Source: Luteirhabdus salina
GTDB lineage: Bacteria > Bacteroidota > Bacteroidia > Flavobacteriales > Flavobacteriaceae
Assembly (NCBI GenBank): GCA_025384855.1
Contig: JALAHT010000004.1
Span: forward strand, 340,202-404,201
Length of the DNA: 64,000 nucleotides
Direction: 5' to 3'
A model generated the notes under the pieces. The model did not search any database. It saw only the letters and a list, made by a program, of their open reading frames with translations, and was not told where the DNA came from. The number at the start of each line of letters is the position of its first letter. The stretch's first letter is position 1. Position numbers and translations under genes: made by a program. Shown here piece after piece: positions 51,930-61,871 of this stretch.

Positions 51930-53678
51930 CTATCGCTTCACCCATTTAAAAGTCTTCTTATTTGTTCCATTCGAAATAGAAATAAAATAGAGTCCGCTGC
52001 TAAGTGCATTCAACTGTAGCGATTTCGCTTCAAAAGGAGAAAGGGAAAGGGCTTCGGTAAACAATTTTTTGCCTTCTACATTCAGGATTGAAATAGAGCC
52101 ATTTTCAATATTGATTTCACTTTCAATACGAAGTATGCCGTCTGAGGGATTAGGAGAAATGGAGAGGCCATTGGCAAAAACTTCATTAGAAACTGATAAT
52201 TCCTCTTCACCTATAAGACCATCGCGTGTGTTGTTTCCTTTGTATCCATTGCTAAGGATAGCATCTTCACTATACGGCACATTCAAACCATACACATTAA
52301 TAAAGGTAGAATCGATGCTTGCTCCGAATGTTTGCGTATAACTGTTTATCGTAATATCCATTTGGCCATCATCATCTACATCGCCCACCACAGCTCCGTT
52401 CAAAAAAGTAAAGCCTTTCGGGCGCAATGGGAAGCCAGGAACTTCCCCGCTGCCATCCACAGAATAGGCGTGTAAATATCCAAAGCCGTCGCCATCGACC
52501 AACGTGCTAGAGAAAAGAATTTCCATGATACCGTCGTTTGTGATATCGGCAATAGTCAATACACCTTCATTTCCGCCATATTTTGAAATAGGAAAGTCGG
52601 GTAAATCCATTCCATCAGGGGTTAAGCCATATATTGTAGGTAGCGGACTTCCATCGCCGCTGGTATTTCGATCGGCCATAAACAATTCGTAGGTGCCATC
52701 ATCTTCTAAGTCAACGACAGTAGGAGGGGAGTAGGTCCATCCCGAGGTTGCAATGGGCCAACCGGGATAATAGGTGGCATCGTGATTTAGCACATAGAAC
52801 CCAGGAGAATCACCATGATTGGTGCCTACTATTTCAAGTGTTTCGTCATCATCTAAATCGACCAAAATAGGCGATTGGTAGGAATATCTAACGTTTGGGT
52901 CAACCAATGGAAAACCACTTAACAATGTTCCATTAGCATCATAGGCATACATGCCAGTGGAAGAGGTTGCGATTACAATATCTTTTGTTCCATCGTTATC
53001 GATATCGCCAATCGAAGGAGTGAAAGCAGGGGTGGCATTAAACTGTACTGGCCAATTGGCATTTAGTTCCGTTCCGTCCAAGCGCAATACGTGTACATAC
53101 CCTTCGGTACTTCCGGCACGTTCGCAAGTGATTATCTCCAATGCGCCATCATCGTCAACATCGGCAATAGCAGGAGCGCTTATCATCCAATTGTCGTTAA
53201 AATTCAATGGCCATCCACTGAGGTCTGCACCACTAGCTCCTTCAACAACATATATCCGACCGACAGTTGTTGGATATCCTGTATTAACAATAACTTCAGG
53301 GTTTCCGTCATCGTCAAGATCTGCGACACTTGGGGGAAGAAGAACGGGTCCGAGTACATCCTTTTCCCATAAAATAGAACCATCTCCCTCAATAGCGAAT
53401 AGTTTTGTATCCATTCCGTAGAGAATTTCTTCAACACCGTCGCCATCAACATCGGCAAGGGTTGCACCGCGCGAGTTTTTAATGGTAGGATTTGCAGGAC
53501 GACCGAAGGTAAACAATGGTGCTGCGGCACCGGAGCGCTCCTGTAAAATGGAGGGTATTTCTACCGCTTCGGTAACGATTTCTCCAGTTTCGGTAAGACT
53601 TGCTTTTTTTCCTATGGATTGGCCAAAGGAACCGAAGCCTACTAATAAAGTAGCGCAATAGAGTAGTGATTTTTTCAT
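51930..53678 (-). CDS. Type IX-secreted FG-GAP/VCBS repeat protein
   Basis: 582-residue protein with a signal peptide (about 1-20, MKKSLLYCATLLVGFGSFGQ region) and at least eight FG-GAP-like beta-propeller repeats that carry DxDxDG calcium-binding motifs (DVDGDGVEE, DLDDDGNPE, DVDDDGALE, DIDNDGTKD, DLDDDETLE). The C-terminal 75 residues (NGLSISPNPSDGIL to KTFKWVKR) are a type A sorting domain, so the protein passes the type IX secretion system and is likely surface-attached or released. An in-frame extension to 53813 is rejected because the ATG at 53678 starts the signal peptide. Confidence 0.92.
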   Translation of the reverse strand: MKKSLLYCATLLVGFGSFGQSIGKKASLTETGEIVTEAVEIPSILQERSGAAAPLFTFGRPANPTIKNSRGATLADVDGDGVEEILYGMDTKLFAIEGDGSILWEKDVLGPVLLPPSVADLDDDGNPEVIVNTGYPTTVGRIYVVEGASGADLSGWPLNFNDNWMISAPAIADVDDDGALEIITCERAGSTEGYVHVLRLDGTELNANWPVQFNATPAFTPSIGDIDNDGTKDIVIATSSTGMYAYDANGTLLSGFPLVDPNVRYSYQSPILVDLDDDETLEIVGTNHGDSPGFYVLNHDATYYPGWPIATSGWTYSPPTVVDLEDDGTYELFMADRNTSGDGSPLPTIYGLTPDGMDLPDFPISKYGGNEGVLTIADITNDGIMEILFSSTLVDGDGFGYLHAYSVDGSGEVPGFPLRPKGFTFLNGAVVGDVDDDGQMDITINSYTQTFGASIDSTFINVYGLNVPYSEDAILSNGYKGNNTRDGLIGEEELSVSNEVFANGLSISPNPSDGILRIESEINIENGSISILNVEGKKLFTEALSLSPFEAKSLQLNALSSGLYFISISNGTNKKTFKWVKR

Positions 53679-53813
53679 AGTGATAAAATTATATTTAGGA
53701 ATTTTGATAAAAGGTACAGAAATAATTTTTGTTGGGGATGAGGCATAATTCGATTTTATAATGCTTTTGAAGTTATCGATAGCGTTAAACCTAATAGATC
53801 TAAGGAAATCCAT

Positions 53814-53821
53814 TATTTTTG
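53814..53821 (+). promoter_or_regulatory. -7 promoter element before yaaA
   Basis: TATTTTTG, 17 bases before the yaaA start codon; fits TAnnTTTG. No convincing -33 TTG. Confidence 0.4.
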
Positions 53822-53838
53822 AAAGAAAAGAAAGAAAA

Positions 53839-54600
53839 ATGAAAATTGTCGTCTCTCCCGCAAAAACTCTCGATTATGAATCCAAACTCCCTACTACAAG
53901 AGGAACACAGCCGAAGTTTTTGGAAGAAGCAGAAACTTTGAACAAAAAACTAGAGCGAAAAACAAAAAGTGAACTTTCTAAGCTGATGAGCATCAGCGAC
54001 AAGTTAGCCGATTTAAATTATCAGCGGTACAAGGATTTTTCTACTCCTTTCGACAAACATAATGCTCGACCTGCGATCTATGCGTTCGCTGGCGATGTAT
54101 ACGATGGCTTGGATGCATATTCGTTACCAACCGAAAAATTAGACCGTTTACAGGATACCCTTCGAATTTTATCGGGTATGTACGGTGTGCTTCGTCCGTT
54201 GGACTTAATGCAACCCTATCGGTTGGAGATGGGAACCGATTTGAAAATTCAGCGGAACGATAATTTATATGAATTTTGGGGCGACAAGATTACCAAATTC
54301 TTGAATGATGAATTAGAACAAGACGAATTATTTCTGAATCTAGCCAGTCAGGAATATTTTAAGAGCGTACATGCAAAAAAATTGAAGGTGCCAGTTATTT
54401 CGCCAGTGTTCAAGGATTTTAAGAATGGAAAATTAAAGGTGATCGCTTTTTATGCGAAGAAAGCAAGAGGGAGTATGGTTCGCTATATTATGGATAAAGA
54501 TATTTCTTCACTTGATGGCGTAAAAGGTTTCGACTATGATGGGTATGGTTTTAGTGAAAAGTATACCGAAAAAGAATCAGAGCCCGTATTCGTGCGATAA
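53839..54600 (+). CDS. yaaA: Peroxide stress protein YaaA
   Basis: 253-residue protein of the YaaA/DUF328 family, which in E. coli lowers intracellular free iron under peroxide stress and binds DNA. The start [53 protein letters not shown] and the terminal [11 protein letters not shown] motifs are all characteristic. The ORF extends upstream by 26 codons without conserved sequence, so the ATG at 53839, next to an AAAGAAAAG purine tract and a -7 element, is chosen. Confidence 0.93.
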   Translation: MKIVVSPAKTLDYESKLPTTRGTQPKFLEEAETLNKKLERKTKSELSKLMSISDKLADLNYQRYKDFSTPFDKHNARPAIYAFAGDVYDGLDAYSLPTEKLDRLQDTLRILSGMYGVLRPLDLMQPYRLEMGTDLKIQRNDNLYEFWGDKITKFLNDELEQDELFLNLASQEYFKSVHAKKLKVPVISPVFKDFKNGKLKVIAFYAKKARGSMVRYIMDKDISSLDGVKGFDYDGYGFSEKYTEKESEPVFVR

Positions 54601-54605
54601 AATAG

Positions 54606-55286
54606 TGTAGTATTAGTAACCTCTTTCATCATATTCATCCATATCCGCCTTTCATTCCTGAAAATGCTACGAAGTTGATTGTGGGAACCTTACCACCCCC
54701 ACGGTTTACGACTCGTGATTTTAGGGTAAGGGATGTCGATTTTTGTTATGGTAGTCGCGACGGTCAGTTATGGCCAATCCTAGAACGAATTTTCGACCTC
54801 GACCTTCAGTATGAAACTACCGATGAGGCAGTAGCACAACGAAAAAATTTTCTAGTTAAGGAAGGTATAGGGATTTGTGATATGGTTGCGTCCGCAAAAC
54901 GTCAGAAAGTAGATGCTAGCGATTTTGGAATGATGCAGGTTGAACTTAGGGATTTGATTTCGATTCTGGAGAAGCACCCATCGGTAGCTACCTTGTTATT
55001 TACGGGCGGTAACAGCAAAAATGGTCCTGAATTTTTCTTTCGTAAGTTAGCACGGCGCTATAAACTTCAATTAAAGATACTATCAAAAAAGTCTCCTCGT
55101 CAATTTGAGTTTAATTTACCCCAAACCAGAAGAACTATTAAAACGGTATCGCTCATTGCACCTTCAGGAGCAGCGAATATGGCAGTAGGAAGTATTTCTA
55201 GCTATAAAGAGCGTAAGGCGGCTAACCCTTCATATACTACAATCGACTTCAGGGTAGAGCAGTATACTCCATTTTTCAAAGAGTAG
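54606..55286 (+). CDS. Uracil-DNA glycosylase family protein with unclear start
   Basis: DNA-repair enzyme candidate; the 204 residues from the TTG at 54675 include VGTLPPPRF, DFCYGSRDGQLWPIL and LLFTGGNSKNGPEFFF, typical of a uracil-DNA glycosylase superfamily branch in Bacteroidota. The conserved N-terminal segment HPYPPFIPENATKL lies upstream of this TTG in the same frame (from about 54636), but the open frame back to the stop at 54603 has no ATG, GTG or TTG before it; ATT at 54612 is the only near-start. Either a non-canonical start is used or the start was lost. The coordinates give the open region. Substrate specificity (uracil or hypoxanthine) cannot be assigned. Confidence 0.72.
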   Translation, partial: CSISNLFHHIHPYPPFIPENATKLIVGTLPPPRFTTRDFRVRDVDFCYGSRDGQLWPILERIFDLDLQYETTDEAVAQRKNFLVKEGIGICDMVASAKRQKVDASDFGMMQVELRDLISILEKHPSVATLLFTGGNSKNGPEFFFRKLARRYKLQLKILSKKSPRQFEFNLPQTRRTIKTVSLIAPSGAANMAVGSISSYKERKAANPSYTTIDFRVEQYTPFFKE

Positions 55287-55532
55287 CAATATGCATCATT
55301 CAATAGTTTTCTTTTAGGATTTTTGTTAAAACCCGCAGTATTTTTAAGTGTTTTAAATAAGTTTTGAAAGCTTCTGGTTTTCAAGGATTTATTTTTCGTT
55401 CGTCTCGCCCCATGCTTGCTACTATTGATGGTTTTTTATCCATGAAAAAAGTAGACTGTCTATTTTTTTTCGTGTTAACATTATTTTTAGTAATTTAAAC
55501 CCTTATTAACAATCAAATTTTCATTTAAAATT

Positions 55533-58500
55533 ATGAGAAAAATTACTTTAGGCTTATTTGTGCTTTTGGTTAGCTGTTTTTCGTGGCAGGCTATGGCACA
55601 AACGTACACGGCTGGAGACACTCCAGTAAGCTTGGGACCTAATGCTGGAACGGTTAGCACCTCAATTATTTCTGTGGGGGATACCGGTCTTATTGGGACG
55701 AATCCAGGCGACTATACTTTTGACGATTTAACCATGACCTTAATCCATTCGTGGGCAAGTGACTTAGATGTTACACTTACTTCACCTGATGGAACTGTTG
55801 TAACGGTTTTTGCAGCCGATGGGGGATCTTCTGGTCTTGATACTGAAAGAACATTGGTGTTTACTGATGCTTCAGGAAACGATGTCGATGACTGGAACTT
55901 TGGTGCTCCGGCAGCTGATTATCAGGCAGAAGGAGGACTACTTAATACAGTATTTGCAGGAGAGGATGTAAACGGAGATTGGACTTTATCCTTTACCGAT
56001 AATTTTAATGGTGACGGAGGTTCTCTAAATGCAGCTTCTATTTCATTAGGTCAAATTCCAATCGGAAGTCCACCGGTTATTTCTTGTCCTATGGATATTA
56101 TGGCCGACACCGATCCAGGTGAATGTGGTGCCATCGTAAACTTCGCTGATGCAGTTGCATTGGATGCCGAAGACGGACCACTTACTGCAACACAAACGGT
56201 TGGACCTGCTAGTGGATCTCAATTTCCTACTGGAGACACTTTAATTGAATATCAGGTAACTGATAGCGATGGTAATACTGCCTCTTGTACATTTACCGTT
56301 ACTGTAATGGATACTGAATTGCCTGTGGCAGTTTGTCAAGACCTTACTGTAGAAGTTGATCCTATGACCGGATCTGTTTCTATTACTGCAGATGACATTG
56401 ACAATGGATCAACTGATAACTGTGGTGTTGCAAGTTTGTCTTTGGACCAAAGCACTTTTGGCTGTGCTGATACTGGTGAAAACACTGTAACCCTTACAGT
56501 TACGGATACTAGTGGAAACGTTTCTACTTGTGAAGCTACTGTTACTGTTGAAGACAATACGGCTCCAGTAATTACGTGTATTGGACAACCAGGTACGGTT
56601 ACCGTTATGGAAGATTTCGACGCGGGACTTCCTGGCGATTGGTCTACTGTAATTAACAGTGGTACTTGCGATTGGCAGAATGGTACGGACTTACCAATTG
56701 GAGATGATTTCGCAACTCCAGGTATGTTCTTCGACGATGACGATTGTGGTAGCGGTGCTGATCCAAGTAACGTTTCATTATTGTCTGCTGTTTATGACTT
56801 AACTGGTTCTGCTAGTGCGTCAATGTCTTTTGACGCAGCGTTCCAAGAAATTGCTGGCGGTGAAACTTTCACTGTTGAAGTATGGGACGGAAGTGCATGG
56901 CAACAAGTTGCTTTCTTTGATACTGACCTAGATCCAGATATCCAAAATGTTTCTGTAGATGTATTGGCTTTCGCCAACGCCGACTTCCAAGTACGTTGGA
57001 CGTACGATGACGGCGGTGGAACTTGGGGATGGCATGCTGGAGTTGATAACTTCCAGTTAGAGTACGACGTTCCTGCTTCTCCGTTAGATCTTGAATTGGA
57101 TGCAATGGGAATGGCTACTATTTCTGCCGATGACCTAATCCTTTCTGCTGATGAAGCTTGTGGATATGTTGTGACTGTTGGTGGCCCTGCTACTGGTGGT
57201 ACGCAAACCACTGAAAGCTTAGAAACTACCTATGCTGGTGGTAATGGGTTGGATGGAGCTATGTTCGACGTAAACGTATTGAACGATGTTACCTTCCAAA
57301 CATTTAATGTAAACCTTGACACTGGTATTACAGTAGATATGGAGGTTTATTATAAGATGGGTACATGGCAAGGATTTGAAGAAGATCCTTCTGCATGGAC
57401 ATTGATTGAAACAACCAATGTCACTTCTGCAGGTGATGGTCTTCCAACGCCACTAGGACTTAATATGGACCTTGCAATCGCTGCTGGTGAAACTGTAGCA
57501 TTCTATGTTACCTCTACTAGTGGTGGTGTAAACTATACTAATGGTACAACTACAGGTGCTGTTTTCGCAAGCGATGATAATATAGAGTTCTTAGAAGGTT
57601 CAGGTAAATCTTATCCTTTCGGAGCTTCTACATTCGCTCCTAGAATTTTCAATGGAGATATCATTTATGACGTAGGACCTCCAGTAGATAACGATATCAC
57701 TTTCGATTGCTCTCAATTGGGTGAAAACCAAGTTGAAGTATTTGTGACAGATAACAACGGAAACTTCTCTTCATGTATCGCTACAGTTAATGTACTAGAT
57801 GTAACCGATCCTGTATTAGTATGTGCTGATACAACTATCGAACTAGGTGAAGACGGTACTGCAGAAGTGGATCCAATGGCATTATTGGCCGTAGCCCCTT
57901 CGACATTCGAAGCAATGGTTATCGGTAGCGATAACGGTTCAGGAAGTGAAGGATTTACAGACTTTACTGTTAATGTAACAGATGCTGCTTCAATCTCTTT
58001 CGATTGGGACTACACTACAATTGATGGAGCTGGTTTCGATAGCTTTGGATACGTTCTAAACGGTACTTATACTGAATTAACAGATCCTTTAGTTGGTAAC
58101 CAATCAGGTAACGCTACGATTGCTGTTGAGGCGGGTGATGTATTTGGATTCCGTTCTCAAACTTCAGATAATGGATTTGGAAACAATGAAACTGTTGTTT
58201 CTAACTTTATGCCAGGATTTGAAGGACAATTTGCTCCAGCGAACTGGACATTAGAATTAACCAACTCTGATGGAGATGCATTCTTCGTAGAGATTCCAGG
58301 TGGACCATTATCATTCGATGCATGTGGTATCGATGTGATGGCAGTAGATATAAACGAAGTTACCTGTGCAGATATAGGAACTCCTGTAGAAATTACCGTG
58401 TTTGCTAGCGATGCTAGTGGAAACACTGCTGCCTGTACTTCTATCGTAACAGTTGTTGATGCACTTGGACCGGTAATCACGTGTCCAGAAGATCAATCTG

Positions 58501-58988
58501 TTGACCCAGGAGCGGAAGAGCTTTTCTATGAAGTGCCAGATTACTTCGCAACAGGTGAAGCAACTGCTACAGATAACTGTACTGATCCAGTGACTGTGTT
58601 TACACAAGATCCTGCTGCGGGAGAATTGATTCCTGACGGTACGTATACTGTAACGCTTACTGCGGAAGATGAATACGGAAATGTATCTTCTTGTGAGTTC
58701 GAATTAACTGTTGAAAGTATTCTTGGAGCTGATGACAATGATTTGGGTGCTTCCATCGCGATGTATCCAAACCCAGCAGATACCCAAGTAACAATTGCAA
58801 CTCGTGCCGATATTGGATTGCAGTCCGCTGTAATCTATGATATCAACGGTAGAATGGTGAACGAAATCAATCTTGTAGGAATGCAAGGTGAAAAAGTGAT
58901 CGATATTTCTACTTTGGCATCTGGTGTATACGCTGTGAAGCTTAATGCTGAAAGCGGTACAGCTGTGAAACGATTGATCAAGAAATAA
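55533..58988 (+). CDS. Large type IX-secreted protein with P-domain and HYR repeats
   Basis: 1151 residues. Signal peptide about 1-22 (ending MAQ). Residues about 40-172 are a proprotein-convertase P-domain-like unit (SWASDLDVTLTSPDGT). HYR-like immunoglobulin modules with paired cysteines follow at about 180-262, 263-345 and again near 980-1070; a choice-of-anchor/MAM-like module lies at about 355-515. The last 75 residues are a type A sorting domain (IAMYPNPADTQVTI to VKRLIKK). It is probably a surface or secreted adhesion/processing protein. No protease domain is present despite the P-domain. A strong hairpin follows the stop. Confidence 0.9.
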   Translation: MRKITLGLFVLLVSCFSWQAMAQTYTAGDTPVSLGPNAGTVSTSIISVGDTGLIGTNPGDYTFDDLTMTLIHSWASDLDVTLTSPDGTVVTVFAADGGSSGLDTERTLVFTDASGNDVDDWNFGAPAADYQAEGGLLNTVFAGEDVNGDWTLSFTDNFNGDGGSLNAASISLGQIPIGSPPVISCPMDIMADTDPGECGAIVNFADAVALDAEDGPLTATQTVGPASGSQFPTGDTLIEYQVTDSDGNTASCTFTVTVMDTELPVAVCQDLTVEVDPMTGSVSITADDIDNGSTDNCGVASLSLDQSTFGCADTGENTVTLTVTDTSGNVSTCEATVTVEDNTAPVITCIGQPGTVTVMEDFDAGLPGDWSTVINSGTCDWQNGTDLPIGDDFATPGMFFDDDDCGSGADPSNVSLLSAVYDLTGSASASMSFDAAFQEIAGGETFTVEVWDGSAWQQVAFFDTDLDPDIQNVSVDVLAFANADFQVRWTYDDGGGTWGWHAGVDNFQLEYDVPASPLDLELDAMGMATISADDLILSADEACGYVVTVGGPATGGTQTTESLETTYAGGNGLDGAMFDVNVLNDVTFQTFNVNLDTGITVDMEVYYKMGTWQGFEEDPSAWTLIETTNVTSAGDGLPTPLGLNMDLAIAAGETVAFYVTSTSGGVNYTNGTTTGAVFASDDNIEFLEGSGKSYPFGASTFAPRIFNGDIIYDVGPPVDNDITFDCSQLGENQVEVFVTDNNGNFSSCIATVNVLDVTDPVLVCADTTIELGEDGTAEVDPMALLAVAPSTFEAMVIGSDNGSGSEGFTDFTVNVTDAASISFDWDYTTIDGAGFDSFGYVLNGTYTELTDPLVGNQSGNATIAVEAGDVFGFRSQTSDNGFGNNETVVSNFMPGFEGQFAPANWTLELTNSDGDAFFVEIPGGPLSFDACGIDVMAVDINEVTCADIGTPVEITVFASDASGNTAACTSIVTVVDALGPVITCPEDQSVDPGAEELFYEVPDYFATGEATATDNCTDPVTVFTQDPAAGELIPDGTYTVTLTAEDEYGNVSSCEFELTVESILGADDNDLGASIAMYPNPADTQVTIATRADIGLQSAVIYDINGRMVNEINLVGMQGEKVIDISTLASGVYAVKLNAESGTAVKRLIKK

Positions 58989-59015
58989 TCAATCATAATA
59001 ACCAACCAAATGAAG

Positions 59016-59050
59016 AAACCCCCACTGGATTTCCAGTGGGGGTTTCACTT
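59016..59050 (+). terminator. Terminator after the P-domain/HYR protein gene
   Basis: Perfect 13-bp stem AAACCCCCACTGG with ATTT loop; the complementary arm ends in TTT followed by CACTTTAT. Confidence 0.8.
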
Positions 59051-59100
59051 TATAATTAAGAGCACTTATCGTAAAAGATTATCTTCAATAGAAGAATATA

Positions 59101-59232
59101 TTACTTATTCTGCTGATCTTTAATTGTGCTTTCATCAATATCTACTTCATTTTGATCACGTTCTCGTTTTCCCGTAGGATTTTGAGGTTGTTCCTGATTT
59201 TTCGTTCTATTTCTTTCAAATTTCTTATCCAT
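59101..59232 (-). CDS. Small hydrophilic hypothetical protein
   Basis: A 43-residue ORF: MDKKFERNRTKNQEQPQNP, then a mixed-charge tail ending with DQQNK. It is highly polar and glutamine/asparagine-rich with no hydrophobic segment or cysteine, so it would be disordered in isolation. It starts with ATG and ends with TAA, facing the large type IX-secreted gene across its terminator. Short polar proteins of this kind occur in Flavobacteriia, but I do not recognise a family. Confidence 0.5.
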   Translation of the reverse strand: MDKKFERNRTKNQEQPQNPTGKRERDQNEVDIDESTIKDQQNK

Positions 59233-59391
59233 AATTCGTAGTTTAAAAATTCCTAAATAAGATACAGGGACTGGCGTAAAATTTCTATTAAGGCACTACT
59301 AAAGTATGGTTAAAATAATGGAGAAATAAGAATATTGCGCAGCTTTTAGAAAAAGTATGTGCTAAGCAGCATTAATCAAAATTGTAGACTC

Positions 59392-60879
59392 CTATTTCTG
59401 AATAGAATAAGAAGTTCCATCCTTCCCATCCTTTAACTGAATACCGGCGGCTAATAGCTCATCGCGAATGCGATCGCTGGTTGCAAAATCTTTATTAGCT
59501 CGAGCACTATCGCGTAACTCGATCAAAACCTGCATAGCAGCATCAAAAGGAGCTCCGTCGGTTTCTGTAGCTTTGCCGACTTCCTCCAAGCCCAAAACAT
59601 CGTATAAGAATCCTTTCATGGTAGTGTGTAATTGTATGGCGTCCTCTTCAGTAATGGATGCAGAGCCATCTTTTACGGCATTGATATATTTTGCGCCTTC
59701 AAACAGTTCAGCTATTAATATAGGACTGTTAAAGTCGTCGTTCATCGCATCGTAGCATTTTTGTTTCCACGCAGAGATGTCAAAATCACTCTTTTCAGAA
59801 TGGGATAAGCTTTCAATACTTTGAAAGGCCTCCATAAGTCTGTTAAACCCTTTTTCCGAAGCCTCCAAAGCACTATTGGAAAAATCAAGAATACTTCTGT
59901 AATGTGCTTGGTAGATAAAAAACTTTACAACCGTTGGAGAAAAACCTCTCTTTAACAAATCGTTATTTCCGGAGAACAATTCTCTAGGTAAAATACTGTT
60001 TCCAGTACTTTTCGACATTTTCTTGCCATTTATTGTAAGCATATTAGCATGCATCCAATAATTGACAGGCGACGCTCCATGAGCACCTTCTGCTTGGGCA
60101 ATTTCACATTCGTGATGTGGAAACTTTAAATCCATACCGCCTCCATGAATATCGAAACGTTTGCCTAAATATTTAGTGCTCATTACGGTGCATTCAAGAT
60201 GCCACCCAGGAAATCCAACACTCCAAGGTGAGGGCCAGCGCATAATATGTTGCGATTCTGCTTTTTTCCATAAAGCGAAATCCTGAGGATTCTTTTTGTC
60301 GCTTTGTGCCTGTAATTCTCGAGTATTGGCAATCATGTCTTCTAGTTGCCTGCCGCTTAACTTACCATACTCATGGTCCTCGTTAAAAGTCATTACATCA
60401 AAGTAAACCGAGCCATTCTTTTCATAAGCATAGCCTTTATCAATCAGTGTTTGAACAATCTCGATTTGTTCTACGATATGCCCGGTTGCTGTGGGTTCGA
60501 TGCTTGGCGGATTAGCGTTGAAAAGGGCCATTATATTATGAAAGTCTACCGTATATTTTTGAACAACTTCCATCGGTTCCAACTGCTCTATTCGTGCCTT
60601 TTTGAGAATAGGATCATCGCCGCTTTCTCCGTCATTTTCAAGATGGCCAGCGTCGGTAATATTTCTTACATATCGAACCTTATAGCCTAAATGCTTCAAA
60701 TAGCGAAATACCAAATCGAACGATAAAAAAGTTCGGCAATTTCCAAGATGAACATTACTGTATACGGTAGGTCCACACACATACATTCCAACCGCACCTT
60801 CGTGAAGCGGGGTGAATAGTTCCTTTTCCTTTGAAATTGAATTGTATATCGATAACGATTGATCTTTATAAAGGCTCAT
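59392..60879 (-). CDS. cysS: Cysteinyl-tRNA synthetase
   Basis: Charges tRNA-Cys. The 495-residue class I enzyme has the zinc- and cysteine-binding [15 protein letters not shown] region (HIGH motif variant HLGN near residue 40), the GWHLECT zinc-site motif, [11 protein letters not shown], and the KMSKSTGN loop near 280. The C-terminal anticodon-binding domain is normal. It follows folE by 27 bases on the same strand. Length fits bacterial CysS. Confidence 0.95.
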   Translation of the reverse strand: MSLYKDQSLSIYNSISKEKELFTPLHEGAVGMYVCGPTVYSNVHLGNCRTFLSFDLVFRYLKHLGYKVRYVRNITDAGHLENDGESGDDPILKKARIEQLEPMEVVQKYTVDFHNIMALFNANPPSIEPTATGHIVEQIEIVQTLIDKGYAYEKNGSVYFDVMTFNEDHEYGKLSGRQLEDMIANTRELQAQSDKKNPQDFALWKKAESQHIMRWPSPWSVGFPGWHLECTVMSTKYLGKRFDIHGGGMDLKFPHHECEIAQAEGAHGASPVNYWMHANMLTINGKKMSKSTGNSILPRELFSGNNDLLKRGFSPTVVKFFIYQAHYRSILDFSNSALEASEKGFNRLMEAFQSIESLSHSEKSDFDISAWKQKCYDAMNDDFNSPILIAELFEGAKYINAVKDGSASITEEDAIQLHTTMKGFLYDVLGLEEVGKATETDGAPFDAAMQVLIELRDSARANKDFATSDRIRDELLAAGIQLKDGKDGTSYSIQK

Positions 60880-60906
60880 TCGATAATTGGAATTGTATGT
60901 TAATAT

Positions 60907-61578
60907 TTAGAATTCAGTGTCGAGGTTGATATAATCCAAAAAATCTCTTCGGACTTCGGCTTGTTTAAATTTACCGCCAAATTCGCTGGTGACAGTGCTG
61001 CTGTCAATATCGCGAATGCCGCGGGAATTGACGCATAAATGTTTGGCATCGATTACACAGGCTACGTCTTCAGTTTTAAGAACTCGCTGTAATTCCTTTA
61101 CTACCTGCATGGTTAATCGTTCCTGTACCTGAGGTCTCTTTGCATAGTAGTCCACTATCCGATTCATTTTGGAGAGGCCCACCACAGTTCCATTGCTTAT
61201 ATAAGCGATGTGCGCCTTTCCTACTATGGGAAGAAGATGGTGCTCGCAGGTGGAATAAAGCGTAATATTTTTTTCGACCAACATCTCTCCATAGCGATAT
61301 TTGTTTTCAAACGTCGAAGCTTTTGGCTTTCTATCAGGATGAAGTCCCCCAAAGATTTCCTGGACAAACATTTTAGCTACCCTGTTGGGAGTACCCTTTA
61401 GGCTATCGTCGGTTAAATCGAGCCCTAATGTGTCCATGATATTATAAACATCCTTCTTGATACGTTCTATTTTTTCTATATCACTAAGTTCAAAAGCATC
61501 TCCCCGAAGCGGTGTTTCGGTCGCTCCACTGAAGTGATCATCTCCTACAGCGTCTAATTTTTCAAGTGGTTTTTCCAA
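60907..61578 (-). CDS. folE: GTP cyclohydrolase I
   Basis: Converts GTP to dihydroneopterin triphosphate, first step of folate and related pteridine synthesis; the product also feeds queuosine, so it works with QueE at the other end of the window. The 223-residue protein has the zinc ligands C and H in STCEHHLLPI, the GLSKMNRIVDYYAKRPQVQERLT segment, and the CVIDAKHLCVNSRGI zinc/active-site region. It starts with TTG at 61578; a stop codon lies just upstream in frame and no suitable ATG exists before the core, so this TTG is the likely start. Confidence 0.9.
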   Translation of the reverse strand: MEKPLEKLDAVGDDHFSGATETPLRGDAFELSDIEKIERIKKDVYNIMDTLGLDLTDDSLKGTPNRVAKMFVQEIFGGLHPDRKPKASTFENKYRYGEMLVEKNITLYSTCEHHLLPIVGKAHIAYISNGTVVGLSKMNRIVDYYAKRPQVQERLTMQVVKELQRVLKTEDVACVIDAKHLCVNSRGIRDIDSSTVTSEFGGKFKQAEVRRDFLDYINLDTEF

Positions 61579-61679
61579 TACTTAAAGTTTTATGGTATGA
61601 AACCTATTTAATTAAGTGAAATGCAACACTTTCTTATATGGGCAAGTCACTCTCAATCTCCGGATAATAGATTGGGAGG

Positions 61680-61687
61680 CAAAGATA
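61680..61687 (-). promoter_or_regulatory. -7 promoter element before folE
   Basis: TATCTTTG on the minus strand, fits TAnnTTTG; about 100 bases before the folE start, so the transcript would have a leader near 95 bases. No -33 TTG at 19-20 bases. Confidence 0.4.
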
Positions 61688-61871
61688 CACAAACCGCTTT
61701 TGGAAATAAAAACTGTGGTTGCTATTTAATTATCTAGAGACTATAGGGTTTCACAAAATTTTCTTAATTTTCCCAAATTATAGTAATCACATTTTAAAAA
61801 TTATCATATATCGGTTCCCATTCCTTTTATATTAAGGGTCCCGAGTAAAAAATTGCTAAATATTCGTACCG

